Of a stretch of 41,308 bases of DNA, positions 8,003 through 15,484 are shown in pieces. The translations under genes and the position numbers were made by a program. The notes below the pieces were generated by a model. It was not told where the DNA came from. It saw only the letters and a program-made list of their open reading frames with translations, and ran no database searches. This DNA comes from Gemmatimonadota bacterium. Lineage in GTDB: Bacteria > Gemmatimonadota > Gemmatimonadetes > Longimicrobiales > Gaopeijiaceae. Within the stretch, counting starts at the first letter, position 1; the number at the start of each line of letters is the position of its first letter. Location of the stretch: assembly GCA_030618065.1 (NCBI GenBank), contig JAUXEE010000001.1, forward strand, positions 1 through 41,308. Direction: 5' to 3'.

Positions 8003-10594
8003 TTACCCAATGGTTGCCAGAAGGCGATCAGCGAGTTCTTGATCCACGCGGTGGCTTTCTTTCATCCGTTCCAAGGCACTCCGGATCATCGCCGCTTGTG
8101 CCGAGGGCATCCGGTTCACGGCATCGGCGCTCAGCGGCCACCAGCCCACTTCCTGGAAATGGTCCGGCGCCTCGAAGAGGTCCGGGGCCTCGTCGGAATC
8201 GGGACTCACCAGGAATGCACGACTCTCAACCCAGGCGTGATCGGTCTGCCTGGGATCATAGACATAGCCCCCCCCGATGGCATCTGCCGAGGGAGGATCC
8301 TGCCACCCGGCCTCACCTCTCAGGACTCTCTGCAATCCAGCCTCGGCCTCCTCCCCCGGAAGGAGGAAGCCCTTGGGAAGCTCGAGGGAGGGAGAGTCCT
8401 CCACCGAGCCCAGGAGGACCTCGAGCCCTCGTGTCACGCTGCTCTCCCGGAGCACCACCGCCGCCACGGAGAGGTTGGCCCCCCACAACCCCAGGAGCCC
8501 CCGACCCGCGATCCCCGTTCTTCCTCGTGGGTTCAGAGGACGGCCCTGGTCGTCTCGGAACTTGGCCTCACGAGACCCCAAGATTCCAGCCATCCCCTCC
8601 AACTCTTCCGGATCTGCCCACCCACCCTCGGTCTTCGTGCGGTCCTGTGCGAGCACCAGGGGATCGACGTGGTAGGGGGGAGAGTACTCCTCAGGCTCCA
8701 GCATCCACGGCACTTCGTCGATGGAGATCCGCTGTCTGGGCGGGTAGGATGCGGGCCGTTCCGCCCGAATTTTCAGGTGGAAATCATCGGAAACCAGATC
8801 CAGGAGGAGAGCCTCCACGCTGAAGAGGGCGAACATGAGTTGCACTTCGTGGCACTCCCCACGTCCCCGCCGCTTATCGAAGCTGAGGGAGTGGCTGGCG
8901 TACCTGAGCATGGCCACCCTGTACACCAGCCAGTCGTCGTCCTCCTTCAATTCAAAGCAGGCTTTCCGGATCCTCCTCACCGCTCCCAGCATCTTCCGGA
9001 ACCGAAGATCCCATTTAGCGAATCTGAGGTTGTCGGGAAGCTCATCCACGGTCCCTGGGATCCGTTGGCTGAGGAGGTAGTCACTGAACTTTTGAAAACG
9101 GGGGAGATCCTCGAATTCAAAAGCCTTGCTCATGACAAACTTCACATCGTTTTCAAGCTTCGCGAAGTCCAGCTCCACCGGATAGGAACCCGTGTGGGTC
9201 CAGTCGATGAACCAGACATTGTCCCCTTCGTCGCAGATCACATTGGCAAAGTTCAGGTCTCCATGCTGAAGGCAGATCTCAGACTCCAAGGAATCCTCGT
9301 TCCGCGTGGCCAACCGAAACAGTGCCACCAGCTGGTCGAGGTCCACCGAGTTGGGATCTCCGCCGAATTCCTCGATGTACCGTAGGATGTGCTCCCCGTT
9401 CATGCGGAGATATTCCTGCTGCCGCTCCACATGCAGGCCGAAGCTGCGGTAAGGGACAAGGGGGGCCCGTTCCCTGGTGTTCCCGTAGAGCTTCTTAGAG
9501 ACCAGGTCCAGGGTCTTATCCAGAAGCTCGAAGAAACGGGCCACGGATGCCTCGTCCTCGGCTTCCTCGAAATGATCCTGAAGAGTCGTGGGCCGTCCCT
9601 CCATAGCGGCCAGGTCCATCCCCACTCCAAGGGAGTCCCCCTCGGTGACGGGGTACCCGAATGTGGGGACGTGCTTGCCGAAGAAATCCTTCACCTGGTG
9701 GTAGCCGTCCAGCTCCCGCCGCATTTGGCCAAAAACGTCGATCTTTACCACTAAGGGCTCGGTTCGGGCCTCACCCTTCCACCCGTCGGCGATGAAGAGA
9801 AGGCTGCCGCTGTACCCGCCAGCCAAGGGGTGAAGGTAGGTCCGGCTCCAATTCATGCAGATGAGTTGGATGATCCGGGTGGCCTCGTCCGAGAGCCGGT
9901 CCCTAGCCTCCGGGGGATCGATTCTGCAAGGCGTCGCCGCCGGATGCATGAGGGAATCCAACTCGAACCCCACCCACCGAGCCGCTTCCGATAGGTCCAG
10001 GAGCACGTGGACTCCCGAACGTGGGAGATTATGTCGGAGGGTCGCGAAATGGGCTTCCTGGGTGGAACTTCCAACCAGGTGGGGGCAGACGGCGACCTGA
10101 GAGAATCCAAGTACATTGCGGAGGAAGGTGGCAAGGATCTGGACCCGTTTCTCGGTGTGGCAACCCAGGACCAGGAAGGAGAGGGGGGCCTCCCCGGACT
10201 CGACCTGACCTGGCTCAAAACCGGAGACGTCTGCGATGGCCTCCACCAGCGCCCGCCATGCGATCCTGTCGGGAGTGCAGGCCACGACCCGTGCCTTCTC
10301 GGCAATCTCCTCAAGCGGCTCGACCCACTCGGCCATGACCGCTTCCAGCTCTGGGGGCTCTTCTTCTTCCCCGATGGCAACGGCCAGGTCTTGGAGAAGG
10401 ACCAGCTTTGGCCCTTCGGGGCCCGCATCCGCCACCGAGCGGAGAAAGGAGGGCAGTGGGCCTTTACCAAAGGCGCGTCCGGCCCCCATGAGTCGCCCGA
10501 TCTCCCGGGCCCCCAGGTTCATCTGTATTCCCAGGAACTGTTTCTCGGGGCTCAAGATCCCCCGGGTGAGTCCGTCTCCTATTACGATCTGCAT
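8003..10594 (-). CDS. Triple-domain fusion: degenerate isochorismatase-like + APH-like kinase + NUDT9/TRPM2-like Nudix
   Basis: Three regions are visible in 863 residues. (1) Residues 1-210 follow the isochorismatase/nicotinamidase pattern, with FLGIQMN in place of LLxIDMQ and LVLGCHTEKRVQILAT in place of the GxxTDxCVxxT motif. The catalytic Asp is Gln and the nucleophilic Cys is Arg, so it should be inactive. (2) Residues about 240-610 are aminoglycoside-phosphotransferase/kinase-like: AGGYSGSLLF loop, K284 in VVKID, HGDLNFAN (444-451), FIDW with D464. This may match the 'ternary complex associated' TCAD9 family; that name is from memory. (3) Residues about 679-863 are NUDT9-type: GRPLNPRGRTGIAGRG, DPRQTDHAWVE, and a Nudix box ending RVLRGE (756-761) instead of REFGEE. 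AGGA about 8 nt upstream supports ATG 10594. The gene lies 8 nt after the K+ channel gene. Confidence 0.75.
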   Translation of the reverse strand: MQIVIGDGLTRGILSPEKQFLGIQMNLGAREIGRLMGAGRAFGKGPLPSFLRSVADAGPEGPKLVLLQDLAVAIGEEEEPPELEAVMAEWVEPLEEIAEKARVVACTPDRIAWRALVEAIADVSGFEPGQVESGEAPLSFLVLGCHTEKRVQILATFLRNVLGFSQVAVCPHLVGSSTQEAHFATLRHNLPRSGVHVLLDLSEAARWVGFELDSLMHPAATPCRIDPPEARDRLSDEATRIIQLICMNWSRTYLHPLAGGYSGSLLFIADGWKGEARTEPLVVKIDVFGQMRRELDGYHQVKDFFGKHVPTFGYPVTEGDSLGVGMDLAAMEGRPTTLQDHFEEAEDEASVARFFELLDKTLDLVSKKLYGNTRERAPLVPYRSFGLHVERQQEYLRMNGEHILRYIEEFGGDPNSVDLDQLVALFRLATRNEDSLESEICLQHGDLNFANVICDEGDNVWFIDWTHTGSYPVELDFAKLENDVKFVMSKAFEFEDLPRFQKFSDYLLSQRIPGTVDELPDNLRFAKWDLRFRKMLGAVRRIRKACFELKEDDDWLVYRVAMLRYASHSLSFDKRRGRGECHEVQLMFALFSVEALLLDLVSDDFHLKIRAERPASYPPRQRISIDEVPWMLEPEEYSPPYHVDPLVLAQDRTKTEGGWADPEELEGMAGILGSREAKFRDDQGRPLNPRGRTGIAGRGLLGLWGANLSVAAVVLRESSVTRGLEVLLGSVEDSPSLELPKGFLLPGEEAEAGLQRVLRGEAGWQDPPSADAIGGGYVYDPRQTDHAWVESRAFLVSPDSDEAPDLFEAPDHFQEVGWWPLSADAVNRMPSAQAAMIRSALERMKESHRVDQELADRLLATIG

Positions 10595-10602
10595 TTGGCT
10601 TC

Positions 10603-11931
10603 CTAAAGAAGAACCCCTTCCATGACCAACTCAGCCATTCTCTCGGTCTTCTCCGACGACACTTTCTTCAGCACATCTCTAAACTCCTCGTACTCCGTCT
10701 TCAGCCGCTCGAACTCCCGGGCCGGGAGGAGGAATACGTCGGAGTACGTGAGAGCATGAACCGACGCGGTCCGGCGCTCTCCGAGAAGGAGGGAAAGGTC
10801 ACCGAAGTAGTCTCCAGGACCCAACGTGCCATGACTTTCGCCCTCGGGACCGGAGGTGATCTCTAGCGTTCCCCGGCTCACGAAATAGATCCCGTTTCCA
10901 GGCTCACCCTCTCGGGCAACGATGCTTCCCGGCACGTGGACCTGTGGCTCGAGGGACATGAGGAGGGCATTCCTGAGAGCCGGCCCCGTGTGTCGGAAAA
11001 GGGGCACCTGGTCCATGAGCTCCCGTGTGAGATGAAAGAGCACCTCCAGCCGGATGGACTCGGGAAGATCCTTCAGGAGAGCCGGAGCACTGATCCCCCG
11101 GTAACGATCCCAGATGTAGTCGTAGTAGTTCTGGATCTGCTCGGTGAGATCCTGCGGCAGGTCCCGGCCCCGGAGGTATTGGTTCACTCCCTCTACCCGG
11201 TTCCAGAAAGCGGCTTTGGACGAGTCGATGCTGCTGACCAGGGAGGCGACGCTCCCGATGATGAGGGCATACATGGAGGCCCCCACCACCATCACCACGA
11301 TGGCGTACACGTATTCGATCGTTCCAGTGGGGACGATATCCCCATACCCCACCGTCGTGGTGGTCACAAAACTCCAATAGATGGAGCGCAGGTACTGCTG
11401 GCCGATTCCCAGGTCGGTTATGCCGGCCTGGGCAGCCCAGGAATCAGCGGACAAACCTTCCATGACCGCGATTGCGAACCACCCGCAGGCCACCCAGTGG
11501 ATGAGAAGAAACACAACGACCAGGAGACGGGAGATGCGCAGGTACCCCGCATTGGTAGTTCTGGACCGTTGCCACCTGCGGAAGATGACCTGGAGACGGA
11601 TCACACGACCAAGACGAAGGAGCCTCAGGAGGAGGACGACGGGGAGACCTCCCAGAGCCAGGCCAGCCCAGGGCAGAAGAAGAACATCAAAGGGAAGGGT
11701 GGAGATCAGGTCCCAGGGGAGCATGCCCCTTCGGTACCGGCTGGAGATTCGACTCGGTTCACGAACCTCAGAGCCATACTCCCTGAAGGTCGTTCTGAAG
11801 TTGAGCCGAATATCCAGGAAGAACACCAGATCCAGGGCGTACACCAGGAGGCTGCCCCATAGGCCTACCTCCCTCACGAAGGCCAGTTGGAAGGGGACAA
11901 GCAGCCCGGTGACCACCACCAGAACGGCCAC
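10603..11931 (-). CDS. Voltage-sensor-type K+ channel with cyclic-nucleotide-binding domain
   Basis: The architecture is six TM segments plus a C-linker and cNMP domain, as in bacterial CNG/KAT/HCN relatives. S4 is arginine-rich (LLRLLRLGRVIRLQVIFRRW, about 101-120) and the selectivity filter is TTVGYGD (192-198), so K+ selectivity is expected. The cNMP domain (about 310-430) has GDYFGDLSLLLGERRTASV: the phosphate-binding cassette with Asp for the usual Glu, and the Arg before T-A retained. So cAMP or cGMP binding is plausible but not certain. The coordinate given is a GTG at 11931, but this start falls inside S1. The frame is open upstream and encodes the conserved pre-S1 motif (SNFRARWD) before it, so the true N-terminus is probably further up, possibly a CTG at 12027. 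It lies between the STAS gene and the fusion gene in the same array. Confidence 0.85.
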   Translation of the reverse strand: MAVLVVVTGLLVPFQLAFVREVGLWGSLLVYALDLVFFLDIRLNFRTTFREYGSEVREPSRISSRYRRGMLPWDLISTLPFDVLLLPWAGLALGGLPVVLLLRLLRLGRVIRLQVIFRRWQRSRTTNAGYLRISRLLVVVFLLIHWVACGWFAIAVMEGLSADSWAAQAGITDLGIGQQYLRSIYWSFVTTTTVGYGDIVPTGTIEYVYAIVVMVVGASMYALIIGSVASLVSSIDSSKAAFWNRVEGVNQYLRGRDLPQDLTEQIQNYYDYIWDRYRGISAPALLKDLPESIRLEVLFHLTRELMDQVPLFRHTGPALRNALLMSLEPQVHVPGSIVAREGEPGNGIYFVSRGTLEITSGPEGESHGTLGPGDYFGDLSLLLGERRTASVHALTYSDVFLLPAREFERLKTEYEEFRDVLKKVSSEKTERMAELVMEGVLL

Positions 11932-12023
11932 GAGAATGTCCCATCGAGCCCGGAAGTTAGACCCCTCCTGGATCAGCCTGCCACCGGCCTCATCGGCCTC
12001 AGGCGAAAGACCACTCGAGGGGG

Positions 12024-12356
12024 TCAGAAGCCCTCCAGCGCCTCGGCCTCGGTAGAGAACACCGAAAAGATGGTGCTGAAGCCGGAGATCTCGAAGACTT
12101 CCTGAACGGTGTCGTTGAGTCCGAACATCCTCAACTGTCCACCCACGCCCTTGAGCTTCTTGGCCGTGGCCAGGAGAATCCTGAGGCCGGCACTGCTGAT
12201 GTAGTTCAACTTTTCAAAATCCACCACGATCCGGACTTGGCCCCCATCGGCCAGGGCGTCGAAATGGGCATGGGCGTCCGGGGCGGTGTTGGTGTCCAGA
12301 TTCCCTTCCAGCTGGACGATGGTCACCTCTCCTGCGCTGCGATCATGGATTTCCAT
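12024..12356 (-). CDS. STAS-domain anti-anti-sigma-type protein (RsbV/SpoIIAA-like)
   Basis: This 110-residue single STAS domain includes the motif NYISSAGLRILL (51-62), whose serines are the expected phosphoacceptor region. I chose ATG 12356 because GGAGG (12363-12367) sits 6 nt upstream; the longer frame from 12383 lacks this. In partner-switching systems such proteins are phosphorylated by a GHKL kinase and dephosphorylated by a SpoIIE/PP2C phosphatase. Both activities appear fused in the preceding gene, 58 nt upstream, so this is its most likely substrate. No sigma factor or stand-alone RsbW is encoded in the window, so the downstream target is unknown. The following K+ channel frame may overlap its stop codon. 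Confidence 0.85.
   Translation of the reverse strand: MEIHDRSAGEVTIVQLEGNLDTNTAPDAHAHFDALADGGQVRIVVDFEKLNYISSAGLRILLATAKKLKGVGGQLRMFGLNDTVQEVFEISGFSTIFSVFSTEAEALEGF
12025..12036 (-). promoter_or_regulatory. Candidate ribosome-binding site and CTG start for the K+ channel gene
   Basis: GGAGG (12032-12036 on the minus strand) lies 4 nt before an in-frame CTG (12025-12027). That CTG overlaps the TGA of the preceding STAS gene as CTGA, mimicking the ATGA couplings elsewhere in this array. Starting here would add 32 codons, including the conserved segment just before S1. No ATG, GTG or TTG exists in this frame between 12030 and 11932. A -1/+2 frameshift out of the STAS gene is the alternative. 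Function is inferred. Confidence 0.35.
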
Positions 12357-12414
12357 AACTGTCCTCCGCTCGTCGGTTGTCACGCAAATGTCTTCTGGGG
12401 CAGAGTCCCGCCCG

Positions 12415-14106
12415 CTAGCTCTCGATGTACTTCACCACGGTCACGACGTTTTCGTTGATCCGTCTATGGTAGTCGACTTCATCCATAATCTTTTCCACCA
12501 AATGAATCCCCAGGCCTCCCACTTCCCTCTCCTCCAGCGATTCGGAGGTGTCCGGATTCACGCTCCCAAAGGGGTTGAACGGATGGCCATCGTCACGGAT
12601 GGTCGCAGAAATCCTCTTCTCGCCCAACTCGATATGAACGTGGATCTCATGTTCGGTCTCGTCTTCGTATGCGTACGAGACCACGTTGTTCAGAAGGTCG
12701 TCCAGAGCCAGATTCATGGCCCGCATGGCGGGGACCGGGAGCTGGTTCCGCTGGGAGAACTCCTCGAAGGCCTCGACGGCCCTCCCAATCTCCTGAACCT
12801 GGTTCTTCAGGACCAGATCCAAGCGCCGCTGGTCTGCGTCTCCCGTTGGGTCACCAAAATAGTGGACGGCCAGGACGGTAACGTCATCGGCCTGATCGGC
12901 CTCGGCCTGAAATCGCCAGACGTCGTTGGCCGAGGCTTTCACCATGTCCTCCACCGTGACGAAGTCGGTTGACTCCAGGACCGTCACGAGGCGGTCTTCC
13001 TCGTACAGCTCGCCCTCCGGGTCCATGGCTTCCGTCACCCCGTCCGTGTACAGGAAGGCTTTGTCGCCACACCCCAGCTCCTCTTCGTCCTCCCCGTACG
13101 CCATTCCCTCCACGGCCCCCACCACGGGCCCGTGCCGCTTGTCCAACCGAACCAGGGTCCCGTCGGCCCGCTTCAGGTAGGGTGGATTATGGCCTGCGTT
13201 GCAGTACTTGAAATATCCCGTCTGAAGGTTCAGAACGGCCAGCCAGAGCGTCACGAACATGGACGAGTCGTTTTTGAAGGCCAACTCGTCGTTCACGTGG
13301 GTCATGATGCTGGCGGGGGAGAGGTCGTTGGTCGCCCTGGACTTGATGAGGGTTTTGGTGACGGCCATGAAGAGTGCGGCGGGAACACCCTTTCCTGAAA
13401 CGTCGCCCACACAGAAGAGGAACTGGTCATCGTCCACCAGAAAGAAGTCGTAGAAGTCCCCGCCCACCTCGCGGGCCGGTTCCAAGGTGGCGAAGACGTC
13501 GAAATCCGTCCGATGGGGGAAGGCCGGGAAGTCCAGCGGGAGCATGCTCAGCTGGATCTCCCTGCCGATGTTCAGCTCTCCCTCCATGCGCTCCTTTACC
13601 GAGGTAGTGCGCCGGAGATTGTCCAAGGACTCCTGGAGTTCGAGGTTCTTGACCTCTAGCTCCTCGGCCTTGGCCTGTATCTCGGCCGTCAACTCGTCCT
13701 TGCTCTTGCTCGAAAGGACCGCTCGGACGGCAGAGAGTTGGTCCTGTCTGGGGAGGCTCTCCATGGGGAGCCTGATGATGGCCGTGAGGGTGGGATCCCC
13801 CTCGGCACCATTGTCCTGCTCGACCGAAGAGCAGAACCGCTCCACGAGCCCGGGGATCTCGGGGGAGTACTTTCCCTGAAACCGGAAGGCGAGGCGGGAA
13901 CCGATTCGCTCGTCGTCGACCCTGATCTCCAGGGAGGGTGAGGTGTTGTGACCCAAGAGGTCCCGGCCCACCATGGAGACCATGGTGGCCAGCCGGGTGG
14001 CCAGAAGTTCCTGCTGGGTAAGGGACAGGACTGCCGACCGGACTTTTCGGCGAGCCTCCAAAACCTCGTGAAGGTTCCCGATCCTCAGGGTGCCCAGGGA
14101 CGTCAT
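12415..14106 (-). CDS. SpoIIE/PP2C phosphatase with N-terminal RsbT-like domain and C-terminal GHKL kinase-like domain
   Basis: This 563-residue protein has four regions. Residues about 8-135 resemble an RsbT/RsbW GHKL fold that has lost the N-box Glu and Asn (SMVGRDLLGH). A predicted coiled coil covers about 140-185. A SpoIIE-type PP2C domain covers about 185-425, with GGDFYDFF, GDVSGKG, YTDGVTEA and ADDVTVLAV supplying the metal-binding acidic residues. A C-terminal GHKL domain covers about 430-563, with N-box ALDDLLNNVVSYAY, G1 IRDDGHPF and G2 GGLGIHLVEKI. It therefore probably combines phosphatase and kinase or anti-sigma functions acting on STAS partners, and would be the RsbU-like output stage activated by RsbT. 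Its ATG shares an A with the stop of the gene before it (TGATG). The phosphatase-GHKL half is closely similar to that of the sensor at 27820-31404. Confidence 0.88.
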   Translation of the reverse strand: MTSLGTLRIGNLHEVLEARRKVRSAVLSLTQQELLATRLATMVSMVGRDLLGHNTSPSLEIRVDDERIGSRLAFRFQGKYSPEIPGLVERFCSSVEQDNGAEGDPTLTAIIRLPMESLPRQDQLSAVRAVLSSKSKDELTAEIQAKAEELEVKNLELQESLDNLRRTTSVKERMEGELNIGREIQLSMLPLDFPAFPHRTDFDVFATLEPAREVGGDFYDFFLVDDDQFLFCVGDVSGKGVPAALFMAVTKTLIKSRATNDLSPASIMTHVNDELAFKNDSSMFVTLWLAVLNLQTGYFKYCNAGHNPPYLKRADGTLVRLDKRHGPVVGAVEGMAYGEDEEELGCGDKAFLYTDGVTEAMDPEGELYEEDRLVTVLESTDFVTVEDMVKASANDVWRFQAEADQADDVTVLAVHYFGDPTGDADQRRLDLVLKNQVQEIGRAVEAFEEFSQRNQLPVPAMRAMNLALDDLLNNVVSYAYEDETEHEIHVHIELGEKRISATIRDDGHPFNPFGSVNPDTSESLEEREVGGLGIHLVEKIMDEVDYHRRINENVVTVVKYIES

Positions 14107-14690
14107 CAGGCGTACCTCATGGCGATACAGGACACGTCGTCGAAGGTCCGCCCGAAACGCTTCACCATGGTCCGGACGATGGTCTGGACCGAGTGGATCC
14201 GCATCTCAGGGTATTCGGATACCGGCGTCCGGTCGCTGATCCCGTCGGAGTGCAGGATCAAGATGTCATCGTCGCGCAAGGTCATCCGGTCTACTCTGGG
14301 GACCCTCATCTGCTTCCCCAGGGTGCCCGGCACCGACGAAAAAGTGCGGGCCTCTTTCCCCAGAATCCGGAATACCGTATTCCCGACCCCCGAATAGGCG
14401 AGATTACCGGTCTTCTCGTCCACGATGCAGACGGCTCCGACGGCCCCGATGGTCTTCTTCAATCCTTCGTGAAGAAGGGTCATCGTCGTTCCGGGGTCGT
14501 CTGTCCAGCGCCCTTTCACCGCTGCCAGCCCGGCAGAGCAGGCTTCATGGGCATGGCGACCGTGGCCCAGGCCGTCAATGAGGATGGCACAGGTGAGCCC
14601 CCCCCTTTTCTCGATGAGGGTGCCATCTCCACTCAACCTCTCACCCACACACGGGCGGACGAACGCTGCGGCGTGGAGAGTGAGCTCCAT
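14106..14690 (-). CDS. rsbX: RsbX-like PP2C/SpoIIE phosphatase
   Basis: This 194-residue single PP2C domain is the size of RsbX and lacks any sensory or GHKL module. Metal-site motifs are present: ILIDGLGHG near residue 37, GVGN near 100, HSDGIS near 147 and FDDVSCIAM near 182. In stressosomes RsbX resets the system by dephosphorylating RsbS and RsbR. Its ATG lies 3 nt after the rsbT stop and it overlaps the next gene by one base, so it is firmly inside the array. Because this RsbS lacks the canonical Ser, the main substrate here may be the globin RsbR. Confidence 0.85.
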   Translation of the reverse strand: MELTLHAAAFVRPCVGERLSGDGTLIEKRGGLTCAILIDGLGHGRHAHEACSAGLAAVKGRWTDDPGTTMTLLHEGLKKTIGAVGAVCIVDEKTGNLAYSGVGNTVFRILGKEARTFSSVPGTLGKQMRVPRVDRMTLRDDDILILHSDGISDRTPVSEYPEMRIHSVQTIVRTMVKRFGRTFDDVSCIAMRYA

Positions 14691-14693
14691 GGC

Positions 14694-15083
14694 CTATGCC
14701 CAGATCCGAGCCGTCACCGTGGTCCCGGAACCCGGCTCGGATCGGATACTGAACTCGTCCATCAGTCGGCGCACGCCGGGAAGGCCGAGGCCCAGCGTTC
14801 CGCTGGAGCTGAAGTGGTCTTCCAGCGCTTCCTTCACGTTCTCGATTCCGGGCCCCCGATCCGTGGCAACGACCTCCAAGCCCTCCCGACCGGACTCGGT
14901 CACCGTCCTGATGATCACCGCCCCCTTACCGCCGGCGTACTTGATGATGTTCCGGGCAAGCTCTGAGATCGCGGTGGACACCTTTTGCTGCTTCACCTGA
15001 TCGAATCCCAATTCGGCGGCCCGGCGGTTTCCCTCCAGGACGGCCCGGGCGACGTCCCGATCTTCAGTAATCGGAATTCTCAT
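14694..15083 (-). CDS. rsbT: RsbT, stressosome switch kinase
   Basis: This 129-residue GHKL protein kinase has an intact ATP site: N-box ELARNIIKYA (E41, N45), G1 DRGPGI (D75) and G2 SGTLGLGLPG (about 94-103). Length and order match RsbT of Bacillus. I chose ATG 15083 because it forms an ATGA overlap with the rsbS stop; an upstream in-frame start at 15098 would sit inside rsbS. RsbT is held on the stressosome by RsbS, phosphorylates RsbS and RsbR on signalling, then leaves to activate an RsbU-type phosphatase. That phosphatase is presumably the gene at 12415-14106. Confidence 0.92.
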   Translation of the reverse strand: MRIPITEDRDVARAVLEGNRRAAELGFDQVKQQKVSTAISELARNIIKYAGGKGAVIIRTVTESGREGLEVVATDRGPGIENVKEALEDHFSSSGTLGLGLPGVRRLMDEFSIRSEPGSGTTVTARIWA

Positions 15084-15484
15084 CTGTCCGAGTCCCAAGA
15101 GTCACCCGCATCGACGTCCCGCAGTTCATCGAGCTTCTCGAAGGCATCGTCCAGGGTCAAGACCCCGTTCAGCCCATCCACGTCCGCATCGAGATCCACA
15201 AGGGCTGATACCATCCCCGGCCTCATGCCCGCCAAAACGGATCGGGCCCCCAGTAGGGAAGCCATGTTCATGGTGTCTCTGAGATCGGCCAGGTCTCCTG
15301 GATCGAGGACCCCCAAGGCGGAAAGGTCGATAATGACCCCCGTGGCCTGGGATCGCTGGACGGCCCCCAGGAGGTCGTGTCGGAACTGGGCAAGGACAGC
15401 GGGCTCGAAGTCCACCTGGACCGAGGCCACAACGGTCCCCTGAGACACCCGCAAGGGAACCCGGGGAACCGAATCACCTGACAT
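15080..15484 (-). CDS. rsbS: RsbS-like STAS scaffold lacking the phosphoacceptor serine
   Basis: This 134-residue STAS protein aligns without gaps, as I recall the sequence, to Bacillus RsbS across the core (ATGVIIDLSALGVLDP to LTLDDAFEKL). Its position between rsbR and rsbT is the classical order. The residue equivalent to Bacillus Ser59 (the 'IDS' motif) is Pro62, and nearby threonines of the Bacillus protein are Ala85 and Ala94. It should still form the icosahedral STAS core, but canonical release of RsbT by RsbS phosphorylation could not occur at this site. The ATG overlaps the end of rsbR by 11 nt and the stop overlaps rsbT by ATGA. Confidence 0.88.
   Translation of the reverse strand: MSGDSVPRVPLRVSQGTVVASVQVDFEPAVLAQFRHDLLGAVQRSQATGVIIDLSALGVLDPGDLADLRDTMNMASLLGARSVLAGMRPGMVSALVDLDADVDGLNGVLTLDDAFEKLDELRDVDAGDSWDSDR

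Noticed and set aside
7772..9385. 537-codon plus-strand frame opposite the IMPase and fusion genes
   Set aside because: It spans two well-supported minus-strand genes and has no motif or ribosome-binding support.
10936..11862. 308-codon plus-strand frame opposite the K+ channel
   Set aside because: His/Pro/Glu-rich shadow; the channel's filter and cNMP domain on the minus strand are unambiguous.
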